From: CAZGMC01 sp964526565
Lineage (GTDB): Bacteria > Pseudomonadota > Alphaproteobacteria > DSM-16000 > Inquilinaceae
DNA length: 26,684 nucleotides
Assembly (NCBI GenBank): GCA_964526565.1
Contig: CAZGMC010000060.1
Location: forward strand, 1 to 26,684
Reading direction: 5' to 3'
Shown: piece after piece, positions 18,048 to 25,374 of the stretch
How positions within the stretch are numbered: position 1 is the stretch's first letter
How the letters are laid out: each line of letters opens with the position of its first letter
Notes under the pieces: model-generated
The model's input: the letters and a program-made list of their open reading frames with translations, nothing else
What the model was told of the DNA's origin: nothing
The model's database searches: none
Program-made: the position numbers and the translations under genes

Positions 18048-19280
18048 GTGATCGACGCGGAGTTTCATCGCATCAAGCGCCTGCCGCCCTATGTGTTTGC
18101 CGAAGTCAATGCCATGAAGGCGGCGGCCCGCGCCCGCGGCGAGGACATCATCGACTTCGGCATGGGCAATCCCGACAGCCCGACGCCGCGCCACATCGTC
18201 GAGAAGCTGGTCGAGACGGTGCAGAACCCGCGCACCCACCGCTATTCCATGTCCAAGGGCATTCCCGGCCTGCGCCGCGCCCTGGCCGGCTACTATGCGC
18301 GCCGCTTCGGCGTCGAGATCGACCCCGAGACCGAGGCGGTCGTCACCATCGGCTCGAAGGAGGGGCTGGCCAACCTGGCCCAGGCCATCACCAGCCCCGG
18401 CGACATCATCCTGGTGCCGAACCCCAGCTACCCGATCCACATGTTCGGGTTCATCATCGCCGGCGCGGCGATCCGCAGCGTGCCGGTCGGCCCGCACGTG
18501 GACGTGCTGGAGCAGCTCGAGCGGGCGATGCGGCACAGCGTGCCCAAGCCCGTCGCGCTGGTGCTCAACTTCCCGGCCAACCCGACGACGCAGGTCGCCG
18601 ACCTGGACTTCTACCGGCCGATCGTCGACTTCTGCCGCGAGAACCGGATCTACATCCTGTCCGACCTGGCCTACGGCGAGATCTATTTCGACTGCCCGCC
18701 GCCGCCGTCGATCCTGCAGATTCCCGGCGCCAGGGACATCGCCGTCGAGTTCACCTCGCTCAGCAAGACCTACTCCATGCCGGGCTGGCGGATCGGTTTT
18801 GCCGCCGGCAATGCGCGGCTGTGCGCGGCGCTGGCCAGGGTCAAGTCCTATGTCGACTACGGCGCCTTCACGCCGATCCAGGTCGCCGCGGTGGCGGCGC
18901 TCAACGGCCCGCAGGACTGCGTGGAGGAGGTGCGCGAGCTGTACCGCAGCCGCCGCGACGTGCTGATCGAGGGGCTGGCCCAGGCCGGCTGGGAGGTGCC
19001 GCCGCCGCCCGCCACCATGTTCGCCTGGGCGCCGATCCCGAAGCGGTTCTCCAATCTGGGCTCGCTGGAGTTCTCCAAGCTGCTGCTGCGCCATGCCAAG
19101 GTGGCGGTGTCGCCGGGCGTCGCCTTCGGCGAGTACGGCGAAGGCCATGTCCGCCTGGCGCTGGTGGAGAACCGCCACCGCACCCGGCAGGCCGTGCGCA
19201 ACGTGCGGCAGTTCCTTTGCAACAGCGGCCTCGACATCGAGGCGCCGCCGCCGCGCGAAGCGGTGGCTGCCGTGCCGTGA
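18048..19280 (+). CDS. alaC: AlaC-type class I/II aminotransferase
   Basis: This is a 410-residue fold-type I PLP enzyme. The sequence follows E. coli AlaC closely: FHRIKRLPPYVFAEVNAMK, RGEDIIDFGMGNPDSPTP, VTIGSKEGLANL, LVPNPSYPIHMFG, LNFPANPTTQ, then the PLP-lysine block FTSLSKTYSMPGWRIGF and SYVDYGAFTPIQVA. It should transfer amino groups between glutamate and pyruvate or a related oxoacid. Such proteins are also often annotated as LL-diaminopimelate or aspartate aminotransferases, so the exact substrate is uncertain. The start is GTG 18048, preceded by GGGGG at 18038-18042. A longer frame to 18000 exists but the extra residues are not family-like. Its stop overlaps the hom start (GTGA at 19277-19280), which implies translational coupling and fits a role in aspartate-family amino-acid metabolism. 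Confidence 0.92.
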   Translation: MIDAEFHRIKRLPPYVFAEVNAMKAAARARGEDIIDFGMGNPDSPTPRHIVEKLVETVQNPRTHRYSMSKGIPGLRRALAGYYARRFGVEIDPETEAVVTIGSKEGLANLAQAITSPGDIILVPNPSYPIHMFGFIIAGAAIRSVPVGPHVDVLEQLERAMRHSVPKPVALVLNFPANPTTQVADLDFYRPIVDFCRENRIYILSDLAYGEIYFDCPPPPSILQIPGARDIAVEFTSLSKTYSMPGWRIGFAAGNARLCAALARVKSYVDYGAFTPIQVAAVAALNGPQDCVEEVRELYRSRRDVLIEGLAQAGWEVPPPPATMFAWAPIPKRFSNLGSLEFSKLLLRHAKVAVSPGVAFGEYGEGHVRLALVENRHRTRQAVRNVRQFLCNSGLDIEAPPPREAVAAVP

Positions 19281-20575
19281 TCGCGCCGGTCAAGGTCGGC
19301 GTCGCCGGGCTGGGCACGGTCGGCGCCGCCGTGCTCAAGGTGCTGCAGCAGAATGCCGACCTGCTCGCCCGCCGGTGCGGCCGGCGCATCGTCGTCGGCG
19401 CCGTGTCGGCGCGCGACCGCCACAAGGACCGCGGCGTTGACCTGTCGGCGGTGCGCTGGTACCAGGACGCCGTGGCGCTGGCCGCCGACCCGGAGATCGA
19501 CGTGGTCGCCGAGCTGATCGGCGGCGCCGACGGCATTGCCCGCGCGGTCTGCGAGACCGCCATCGCCGGCGGCAAGCACGTCGTCACCGCCAACAAGGCG
19601 CTGCTCGCCGAGCAGGGGGTGCCGCTGATCCGGCAGGCCGAGGCGGCCGGCGTGGTGCTGGCCTACGAGGCGGCGGTGGCCGGCGGCATCCCCATCGTCA
19701 AGGGCGTGCGCGAGGGGCTGGCGGCCAACCGCATCGCCTCGGTGTTCGGCATCCTCAACGGCACCTGCAACTACATCCTGACCGGCATGCAGGGCAGCGG
19801 CCGCGAGTTCGGCGAGGTGCTGGCCGAGGCGCAGAAGCTGGGCTATGCCGAGGCCGACGCGGGCTTCGACATTGACGGCATCGACGCCGCCCACAAGCTG
19901 TCCCTGCTGGCCGCGCTGGCCTTCAACGGCATCGTCGACTTCCCGGCCATCCACGTCGAGGGCATCCGCCACGTCTCGGCCCTGGATATCCAGTATGCCG
20001 AGACGCTGGGCTTCCGCATCAAGCTGCTGGCCCTGGCGCGGCTGACCCCGGCCGGGGCGGAGCTGCGCGTGCACCCGTGCATGATCCCGGTGGACTCGCC
20101 GCTGGCCTCGGTGCACGGCGTCTACAACGCGGTCGTCGCCCAGGGCGACTTCGTCGGCCAGGTGATGATGGAGGGCCGCGGCGCGGGCGCCGGTCCGACC
20201 GCCTCGGCCGTCGTCGCCGACCTGACCGACATCGTCCGCGGCCACCGCGCGCCGGCCCTGGGGGCGCCCGCCGCCGGCCTGCCGGTGCTCAAGACGGTGC
20301 CCATCGAGCGGCGCCGCGGACCGTACTATCTGCGGCTGATGGTGGTCGACCAGCCGGGCGTCATCGCCGACATCGCCGCCTGCATGCGCGACAACGACAT
20401 CTCTGTGGAAGGCCTGCTGCAGCGCGGCCGCGCGCCGGGCGAGGCGGTGCCGGTGGTGATCGTCACCCACGACACCGAAGAGGCGCCGATGCGCCGCGCC
20501 CTGGACGCCATCGCCGCGATCGACGCCGTCCTCGAGCCGCCCCGCCTGATCCGCATCGAAACCCTGGCCGAGTGA
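19277..20575 (+). CDS. hom: Homoserine dehydrogenase with ACT domain
   Basis: Hom reduces aspartate semialdehyde to homoserine, the branch point to threonine and methionine. The 432-residue protein has the dinucleotide-binding GVAGLGTVGAAVLKVL, VVTANKALLAEQG with the catalytic-region lysine, and GILNGTCNYILTGM. GYAEADAGFDIDGIDAAHKL holds the substrate-site acidic residues. A C-terminal ACT domain begins near YYLRLMVVDQPGVIADIA, probably for threonine feedback inhibition. The start is GTG 19277, which overlaps the alaC TGA by four bases. An earlier in-frame region overlaps alaC and is not family-like. In many alphaproteobacteria glpX and recJ follow hom. Here a repeat-rich spacer and an inverted flagellin gene follow instead. 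Confidence 0.96.
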   Translation: MIAPVKVGVAGLGTVGAAVLKVLQQNADLLARRCGRRIVVGAVSARDRHKDRGVDLSAVRWYQDAVALAADPEIDVVAELIGGADGIARAVCETAIAGGKHVVTANKALLAEQGVPLIRQAEAAGVVLAYEAAVAGGIPIVKGVREGLAANRIASVFGILNGTCNYILTGMQGSGREFGEVLAEAQKLGYAEADAGFDIDGIDAAHKLSLLAALAFNGIVDFPAIHVEGIRHVSALDIQYAETLGFRIKLLALARLTPAGAELRVHPCMIPVDSPLASVHGVYNAVVAQGDFVGQVMMEGRGAGAGPTASAVVADLTDIVRGHRAPALGAPAAGLPVLKTVPIERRRGPYYLRLMVVDQPGVIADIAACMRDNDISVEGLLQRGRAPGEAVPVVIVTHDTEEAPMRRALDAIAAIDAVLEPPRLIRIETLAE

Positions 20576-20594
20576 GCCGTTTCGCTGACCGTCC

Positions 20595-20659
20595 GGCCCA
20601 TCATGCCGGCCCATCATGCCGGCCCATCATGCCGGCCCATCATGCCGGCCCATCATGTA
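20595..20659. repeat. 13-bp tandem repeat, five copies
   Basis: ggcccatcatgcc is repeated four times exactly and a fifth time with two changed end bases (…catcatgta). It starts 20 bp after the hom stop. A period of 13 shifts the frame at every unit, so the array is non-coding. Confidence 0.92.
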
Positions 20660-20730
20660 GGTCGGCCCGAGCGCAGCGAGGTCCGACGCACGGCGTCGAG
20701 GACAGCGGCACCATACTGGATAAGATACAA

Positions 20731-20842
20731 ACCGTCATCGCAAGCGAAGCGTGGCGATCCAGACCCGCCCTTGCCAGTCAAGCATGCCATCGACTGCGCT
20801 TGCGGCACGACTGGATCGCCACGCTTCGCTCGCGATGACGGT
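20731..20842. repeat. MITE-like palindromic element with 32-bp inverted arms
   Basis: The left arm (20731-20762) and the reverse complement of the right arm (20811-20842) agree at 31 of 32 positions, around a 48-bp centre. The core (gtcatcgcaagcgaagc and its partner gcttcgctcgcgatgac) strongly resembles a dispersed palindrome, gtcattgcgagcgaagcgaa, that I recall as frequent in Bradyrhizobium and other bacterial genomes. It encodes nothing credible and would form a long cruciform or RNA hairpin. It is probably a non-autonomous mobile or REP-like element. Confidence 0.8.
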
Positions 20843-20980
20843 CTTTCTGGCGGATATATTTCGCAGGATACCAATGATCATTTCAGATACTGAAGCGGTC
20901 GACCTGTACCGTGCATGCCCGCGTTGGCACCAGCCGTTGCCGTCGTCCGGTCAGGAGAAAGGACCGCTGGTCCAAACCCC

Positions 20981-21019
20981 GAAAACAAACCGGGGCGAGC
21001 CACCCGGACTCGCCCCGGT
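20981..21019 (-). terminator. Terminator of the flagellin gene
   Basis: On the minus strand, ACCGGGGCGAG (21019-21009) pairs with CTCGCCCCGGT (20999-20989) over 11 perfect bases around a 9-nt loop. TTGTTTTC follows. It lies 35 bp after the flagellin stop. Confidence 0.9.
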
Positions 21020-21054
21020 CGAGCCCCCGCGAGGCGCGGGGCCGGTCTGCCCGC

Positions 21055-23367
21055 TCAGCCGCCGAACAGCGACAGGATCGACTGGGGCTGGGCGTTGGCG
21101 ATGGACAGGGCCTGCAGGCCGAGCTGCTGCTGCACCTGCAGGGCCTGGAAGCGCGCCGATTCCTCCGACATGTCGGCATCGACCAGGGTGCCGATGCCGT
21201 CGTTGACGCTCTTGACCAGGCTGGCGACGTAGGTGTCCTGGATGTCGAGCCGCTTGGACGAGGAGCCGAGCTGGCCCATCACCGCCTTCAGCACGTTCTC
21301 GGCGTCGTCGACCCGCCGCAACAGGCCATCGAAGTCGATGTTGCTGTCGCCGAAATCGGCCTCGTAGCCGGTCACCTCGGCGTCGGACAGGGAGGAGTGC
21401 AGCCGCAGCTCGCCCTGGGACAGCGAGGCCGTCAGTCCGCCGATGCCGCCGGCCGATTCCGGGGCATTGATGGCCTCGACCAGCGCCTTGATGTCGGCAA
21501 ACTCGCGGTCGCCGTTGCCGATGTTGGACCCGGTCGCCTCGGCATCGAAGGTGAACTGGTAGTCGACGCTGTTGTACGTGAACTGGACGTAGCCGCCGTC
21601 GTCGGCGATGCCGTCCTCGGGCGCATCGACGGCGATGTACAGCTCGTTGCCCTTGTGTGCAGAGACGATCTGGCCGGGGTCATAGGTGGTATCGCGGTGG
21701 ACGGAGAGGTCGCCGACCAGGTTGTTGTCGATCAGGCCACTGCCGGCCAGGGCATCGCTGTTGGACGCGCCGTAGATGGTGAGGACACCCTCGGTGACGG
21801 TGATGCTGCCCTCGTCGCCCTCGTCGAACGCGGCATTGGCGATGGCGTCGGCGTCGGCAAAGATCGCCGTCCGCACCGCCGAGGCCAGCACGTTGGCGTC
21901 GTCCAGCATGGCCTGGGTGACGGTGACCTGGATGTTGTCGGTGCCGCCGAATGCCGAGAACTGCAGCACGTCGCCGATCTCCAGGTTCGACGTATCGCTG
22001 AGGTTGAACCGCACCACGTCGGGCCGGACGTGTTCGTTGTCGGTGCCGGTCGTGGCCTGGAAGCCGGCCATCTGTGCCTGGGTCAGCGTGCTGGCTTCCA
22101 GCTCGCCGATCGAGCCGTTCTCGATCAGGCCGCTGCCCGCCGTGTTGTTGGCGCCGGTGATCGTGATGGTGGCGCTGGTGCCGGCTGCATTGTCCACCGA
22201 GGCGATGTCGGCGTGACCAAAGCTGGTGATTGCGGCGACAAGCTTGTCTGCAATCGCGATGTCGTCGGCCTCGGACCCGTCCAGGTCGACCGTGACCGCG
22301 TCTCCGGTGCCGAACAGATCCAGGGTCAGCGTCGTCGGGTTGGCGCCGACCAGGGCCTTCAGACCCGTGAGATCCATGGTGACCACGTCGCCGGTGGCCG
22401 CGCCGCTGCCCTCGGGCCGGTTGAAGACGGTCTGCAGGCCGACCTCTTCGACCGTGACGTTGCCGGTCGCGGTCACACTGAAGTCGTTGCCGGCACCGGT
22501 GTTGGCGCCGAGCAGGGACAGCGTGCCGTCGGCCGAATGAATGCCGCCGTCGGCCGTTGGCGCCAGCGCCGTGTCGAGGCCACCACCGGGGTTGGCGACG
22601 CGGTAGGCGTCGATGTCCGCAGCAACCTCCTGGGCCACCTCGGCGGCGCTCAGGTCGGTGGCGGCCGTGAAGTTGACGACCTCGCCATTGATGGTGATCG
22701 CCAGCGTGTCGCCGGTCTTCATGTCCTCGAACTTGATGTTGTTCACCTGGGCGCGGTCGTGGGCGGCGGTCTCGATCTGGCCGTCGACCTTGCCGGTCAC
22801 GCTCAGGTCCTTGAGGGTGCCCAGGCCGCGGTCCGCGTCGGTCAGCGACAGGTCCTCGTAGTCAACGAAGATGCGGTCGATGGTCAGCTCGCCGCCGACG
22901 GTCCGGTCGAGCGAGCCGAGCACGCCCATGCGGCGGCCGATGTTCTCCTCGTCGCCATTGATCAGGTTGACGCCGTTGAAGTGGGCGGCCTGGGTGATGC
23001 TCTTGATCTGGTTCAGGAACTGGTCGATGTCGCGCTGGATGGCGACGCGGTCGACGTTGTCGGAGCCGGCCTGGGTGACCTTCTGCTTCATGTCCTTGAG
23101 AATGTCGCCGATGCTCTCCGACGCGCTGAGCGCCACGCCGACCGTGGACCGGCCGAGCGCCAGGTTCTCGCGGATCGCCTTGAAGCCGGCCACGTCGGAG
23201 CGCATGCCCATGGCGATGGTGAAGGTCGAGGCGTCCTGCTTGGCCGAGCTGACGCGCAGGCCGGTGTTGATCCGCTCCTGCGTGATGTTCAGCTGGGTCA
23301 GCGTCTTGCTCAGGTTGAGGACGGCAGAGGCGGCCTCGGGATTGGTCAGGACGGAAAAACCAGTCAT
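21055..23367 (-). CDS. Large flagellin with a modular variable insert
   Basis: This is the structural subunit of the flagellar filament, 770 residues, well above the 270-500 of many alphaproteobacterial flagellins. The conserved N-terminal D0/D1 region spans about residues 1-150: LNITQERINTGLRVSSAKQD, RSDVAGFKAIRENLALGRST, IKSITQAAHFNGVNLI. The C-terminal D1/D0 region spans about 675-770: SKRLDIQDTYVASLVKSVND, DADMSEESARFQALQVQQQL, ANAQPQSILSLFGG. Between them lie about 500 residues of beta-rich sequence made of four related modules (about 212-297, 323-423, 463-554 and 572-664). GSGLIENGSIGEL in the second and GSGLIDNNLVGDL in the third are the clearest match. The start ATG 23367 (MTGFSVLTNPEAASAVLNLS) has GGAG upstream. 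The flagellar export apparatus uses no cleaved signal, and none is seen. No flaF, flbT or second flagellin gene adjoins. Confidence 0.96.
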   Translation of the reverse strand: MTGFSVLTNPEAASAVLNLSKTLTQLNITQERINTGLRVSSAKQDASTFTIAMGMRSDVAGFKAIRENLALGRSTVGVALSASESIGDILKDMKQKVTQAGSDNVDRVAIQRDIDQFLNQIKSITQAAHFNGVNLINGDEENIGRRMGVLGSLDRTVGGELTIDRIFVDYEDLSLTDADRGLGTLKDLSVTGKVDGQIETAAHDRAQVNNIKFEDMKTGDTLAITINGEVVNFTAATDLSAAEVAQEVAADIDAYRVANPGGGLDTALAPTADGGIHSADGTLSLLGANTGAGNDFSVTATGNVTVEEVGLQTVFNRPEGSGAATGDVVTMDLTGLKALVGANPTTLTLDLFGTGDAVTVDLDGSEADDIAIADKLVAAITSFGHADIASVDNAAGTSATITITGANNTAGSGLIENGSIGELEASTLTQAQMAGFQATTGTDNEHVRPDVVRFNLSDTSNLEIGDVLQFSAFGGTDNIQVTVTQAMLDDANVLASAVRTAIFADADAIANAAFDEGDEGSITVTEGVLTIYGASNSDALAGSGLIDNNLVGDLSVHRDTTYDPGQIVSAHKGNELYIAVDAPEDGIADDGGYVQFTYNSVDYQFTFDAEATGSNIGNGDREFADIKALVEAINAPESAGGIGGLTASLSQGELRLHSSLSDAEVTGYEADFGDSNIDFDGLLRRVDDAENVLKAVMGQLGSSSKRLDIQDTYVASLVKSVNDGIGTLVDADMSEESARFQALQVQQQLGLQALSIANAQPQSILSLFGG
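21376..22734 (-). repeat. Four degenerate modules encoded within the flagellin
   Basis: Each module of about 85-100 residues follows the same order. It runs from a GD-type start with beta strands (TGDTLAITINGE; LTLDLFGTGDAVTVDL; IGDVLQFSAFGGTDNIQVTV; KGNELYIAVDA), through an alanine-rich helix (VAQEVAADIDAY; ADKLVAAITSF; ASAVRTAIFADADA; IKALVEAI), to a closing strand-turn (LSLLGANTGAGND; ITITGANNTAGSGLI; LTIYGASNSDALAGSGLI; LRLHSSLSD). Identity is low, so this is an eye alignment. Confidence 0.65.
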
Positions 23368-23687
23368 CGGAAGTCTCCGGTCGGATCGGGTGCGGCCCTG
23401 TTTGGGCTTGAGGTCAGGCCGGGGTCGCGACCTGTGGCGTGAGGCTGTCGTCGGTCTTCGGATGCTGGTCGTCAGGGACCCAGGGGCCAGAACCGGCACG
23501 GCCGGTCGGTATCGCGGCGGGCAGGATTTGCCGAGGCGGATCTTGCCGGGAGCGTGTGGCGGACCCATGCCCGTGGCGCGGCGGCGTCGCCGGGCTTCGG
23601 CTTGGCAGTGGCGGTGTCGCTTCGCATCGTGTCGTGTCCAACGAATTTTGTTGCGCCTGGCGAGCAGGGATGCTCGACCCATGTTTA

Positions 23688-23702
23688 GCAAGGCCCGTGC
23701 CA
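23688..23702 (-). promoter_or_regulatory. Sigma-54 (-24/-12) promoter of the flagellin gene
   Basis: On the minus strand the sequence is TGGCAC-GGGCC-TTGC followed by T. It matches the sigma-54 consensus TGGCAC-N5-TTGC(A/T) at every fixed base with the correct spacing. Transcription would start near 23676, giving a leader of about 309 nt before the flagellin ATG. Late flagellar genes of alphaproteobacteria are commonly sigma-54 dependent. Confidence 0.75.
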
Positions 23703-23749
23703 GCCTCTGCCAGCCTCTGCCAGGCCATGGCCGACGTGATCAACGGAGC

Positions 23750-23865
23750 CAGGCGGTATGTTCTTGCGAATGATGCGCAACGCAGATGCCGCTGCTGATC
23801 AAGCAAAGCCAATATGTCTTGTAAGGATCTCTCTTTCTGATCACGGCAGGAGCAGGCGGTATGTT
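23750..23865. promoter_or_regulatory. Two direct copies of CAGGCGGTATGTT (candidate activator sites)
   Basis: The 13-mer caggcggtatgtt occurs at 23750-23762 and 23853-23865 in the same orientation, each preceded by a similar GGAG(C). Relative to the predicted sigma-54 start they lie at about -74 to -86 and -177 to -189. That is the range in which sigma-54 activators bind. No known consensus is claimed. Confidence 0.5.
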
Positions 23866-24202
23866 TGGTGTTTCGTAAGGAACAGGACCGATAAAAATGA
23901 GTTTGTCTGTTGGAGTGTGCGATCTTGATGAGGCGGTGGCGATGATGTTTGACTGCCATTGAGGAGTCATGCGGGATCTTCCGGTTCGTGGCCGCCAGGG
24001 GAGGCGGCGCGGCGTTCATTGCCGGCTGCCGGCGGTCGGCTCGCGACGGCGCCGGCCGGCGGCGCTCGGCAGGAATCTCCCGGCTGTGGGAATCATCAGC
24101 CACGTATGCAGCATCGTGCCGCCGGTACCGGCCGGATTGACGGCTGCCTCGCTGTTGCCTCATTTCCCGCGTTAGCCGGGTCGCAGAAGGGTGCAGAGAC
24201 TC

Positions 24203-25360
24203 ATGACGGACGTTGTGGCGCGGTACGAATTCCTGGTGGTCGGGGCCGGCATGGCCGGGGCCTCGGCGGCGGCGGCCCTGGCGGCGCTCGGCCCGGTCCT
24301 GGTGATCGAGCGCGAGAGCCAGCCGGGCCGGCACAGCACCGGCCGCTCCGCCGCCCTGTTCACCGAGACCTGCGGGCCGCCGGCGATCCGCTCGCTGAGT
24401 GCGGCCAGCCGCGTCTTCCTTACCAAGCCGCCGGCCGGGTTCACCGACGTGCCACTGGTGCGCCGGCGCGGCATGCTGCTGTTCTGCCGCCGCGGCCAGG
24501 AGCAGGCGCTGGAGCAGGCCCATGCGGAGTTCGGGCGGCATGCCGCCGGCGTGCGCGTGCTCGATCCCGAAGAGACGGTGCGCGAGGTGCCGGTGCTGCG
24601 CCGCGACGCCATGGCCGGCGCGGTGCTGGAGCCCGAGGCGCTGGACGTCGATGTGCATGCCCTGCACCAGGGTTTCCTGCGTTTGGCGCGGGCCCGCGGC
24701 GGCACGGTGCGCACCGATGTCGGGCTGACCGGCCTGGAGCGTCAGCGCCATGACTGGCGGGCCCTGACCACGGCCGGGCCGATCCAGGCCAACATCGTGG
24801 TCAACGCCGCCGGCGCCTGGGCCGACGAGGTGGGGCGCATGGCCGGGGCGCCGCCGATCGGGCTGGTGCCCAGGCGGCGCACGGCCTTCGTGTTCGACCC
24901 GGAGACGCCGGTGCCGTGCGACGACTGGCCGATGACCGCCGACCTGGACGAGACCCTGTACTTCAAGCCCGACTGCGGCCGGCTGCTGGCCTCGCCGGCG
25001 GATGCGACGGCGGTGCCGCCCTGCGACGTCCAGCCGGAGGAGCTGGACGTGGCCGAGGCCGTGGACCGGCTGCAGCGGGTGACGAGCCTCAGGGTGCAGC
25101 GGATCGTGCGGCGCTGGGCGGGCCTGCGCTGCTTCGTGGCCGACGGCCTGCCGGTGGTCGGCTGGGACGAGGAGCGGCCGGGCGGCGCGCTGGCCTTCTT
25201 CTGGCTGGCCGCCCAGGGCGGTTACGGCATCTCGACGGCGCCGGCGCTGGCGCGGCTGGCGGCGGCGGTGGTCGCCGGCACCGGCCTGCCGGCCGACCTG
25301 GGTGCCGCCGGCGTGGTGGCGGCCGACGTGTCGCCGGGCCGGCTGGCGGCGGCGGATTGA
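24203..25360 (+). CDS. FAD-dependent D-amino-acid dehydrogenase, D-arginine dehydrogenase-like
   Basis: This 385-residue flavoprotein of the DAO family begins with the FAD-binding YEFLVVGAGMAGASAAAALA. It shares many blocks with Pseudomonas D-arginine dehydrogenase DauA: GRHSTGRSAALFTETCG (with the active-site-region His44), SAASRVFLTKPPAGF, DVDVHALHQGFLR, VVNAAGAWADEV, LVPRRRTAFVF, CDVQPEELDVAEA, RRWAGLRCFVADG and WLAAQGGYGIST. It should oxidise D-arginine or other D-amino acids to the imino acid, passing electrons to an acceptor other than O2 (family knowledge). The start ATG 24203 is preferred over a GTG at 24191 because it directly precedes the flavin-binding strand. The lipoprotein gene starts 14 bp after its stop, so the two are probably co-transcribed. 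No dauB-like partner is adjacent. Confidence 0.87.
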   Translation: MTDVVARYEFLVVGAGMAGASAAAALAALGPVLVIERESQPGRHSTGRSAALFTETCGPPAIRSLSAASRVFLTKPPAGFTDVPLVRRRGMLLFCRRGQEQALEQAHAEFGRHAAGVRVLDPEETVREVPVLRRDAMAGAVLEPEALDVDVHALHQGFLRLARARGGTVRTDVGLTGLERQRHDWRALTTAGPIQANIVVNAAGAWADEVGRMAGAPPIGLVPRRRTAFVFDPETPVPCDDWPMTADLDETLYFKPDCGRLLASPADATAVPPCDVQPEELDVAEAVDRLQRVTSLRVQRIVRRWAGLRCFVADGLPVVGWDEERPGGALAFFWLAAQGGYGISTAPALARLAAAVVAGTGLPADLGAAGVVAADVSPGRLAAAD

Positions 25361-25374
25361 CGGCGGGAGAAAAG

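Larger units (their letters stand above)
20576..21054. other. Repeat-rich spacer between hom and the flagellin gene
   Basis: There is no credible gene in these 479 bases. They hold a 13-bp tandem array, a 32-bp imperfect inverted repeat, the flagellin terminator and a GC-rich hairpin, CCCCGCG-AGG-CGCGGGG (21025-21041), directly after the flagellin stop. A small palindrome, GGACC-GCT-GGTCC (20961-20973), is also present. The stretch 20843-20900 is lower in GC than its surroundings. Confidence 0.8.
23368..24202. other. Long intergenic region between flagellin and the flavoprotein gene
   Basis: There is no credible gene in these 835 bases; short frames present are not conserved-looking. The region holds the flagellin leader, a sigma-54 promoter (23688-23702), two copies of a 13-base repeat upstream of it, and two tandem copies of ccagcctctg (23700-23719). 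Bases 23760-23960 are lower in GC than the genes. The promoter of the flavoprotein gene must lie near the right end, but I see no clear one. Confidence 0.75.

Noticed and set aside
20595..20659. CRISPR array
   Set aside because: Units are 13 bp and directly adjacent, with no spacers, and no cas genes are present.
20925..20940. A second sigma-54-like site, TGGCAC…TTGC, on the plus strand
   Set aside because: The gap is six bases instead of five, and sigma-54 spacing is strict. No plus-strand gene lies downstream.
20911..23442. An 843-codon plus-strand open frame opposite the flagellin gene
   Set aside because: It mirrors the flagellin codons. It has no conserved motif and no ribosome binding site, and the flagellin on the minus strand is unambiguous.
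23960..24180. Small genes upstream of the flavoprotein
   Set aside because: Several short frames of 60-80 codons overlap in different phases with Arg/Ala-rich nonsense composition and no family signature.
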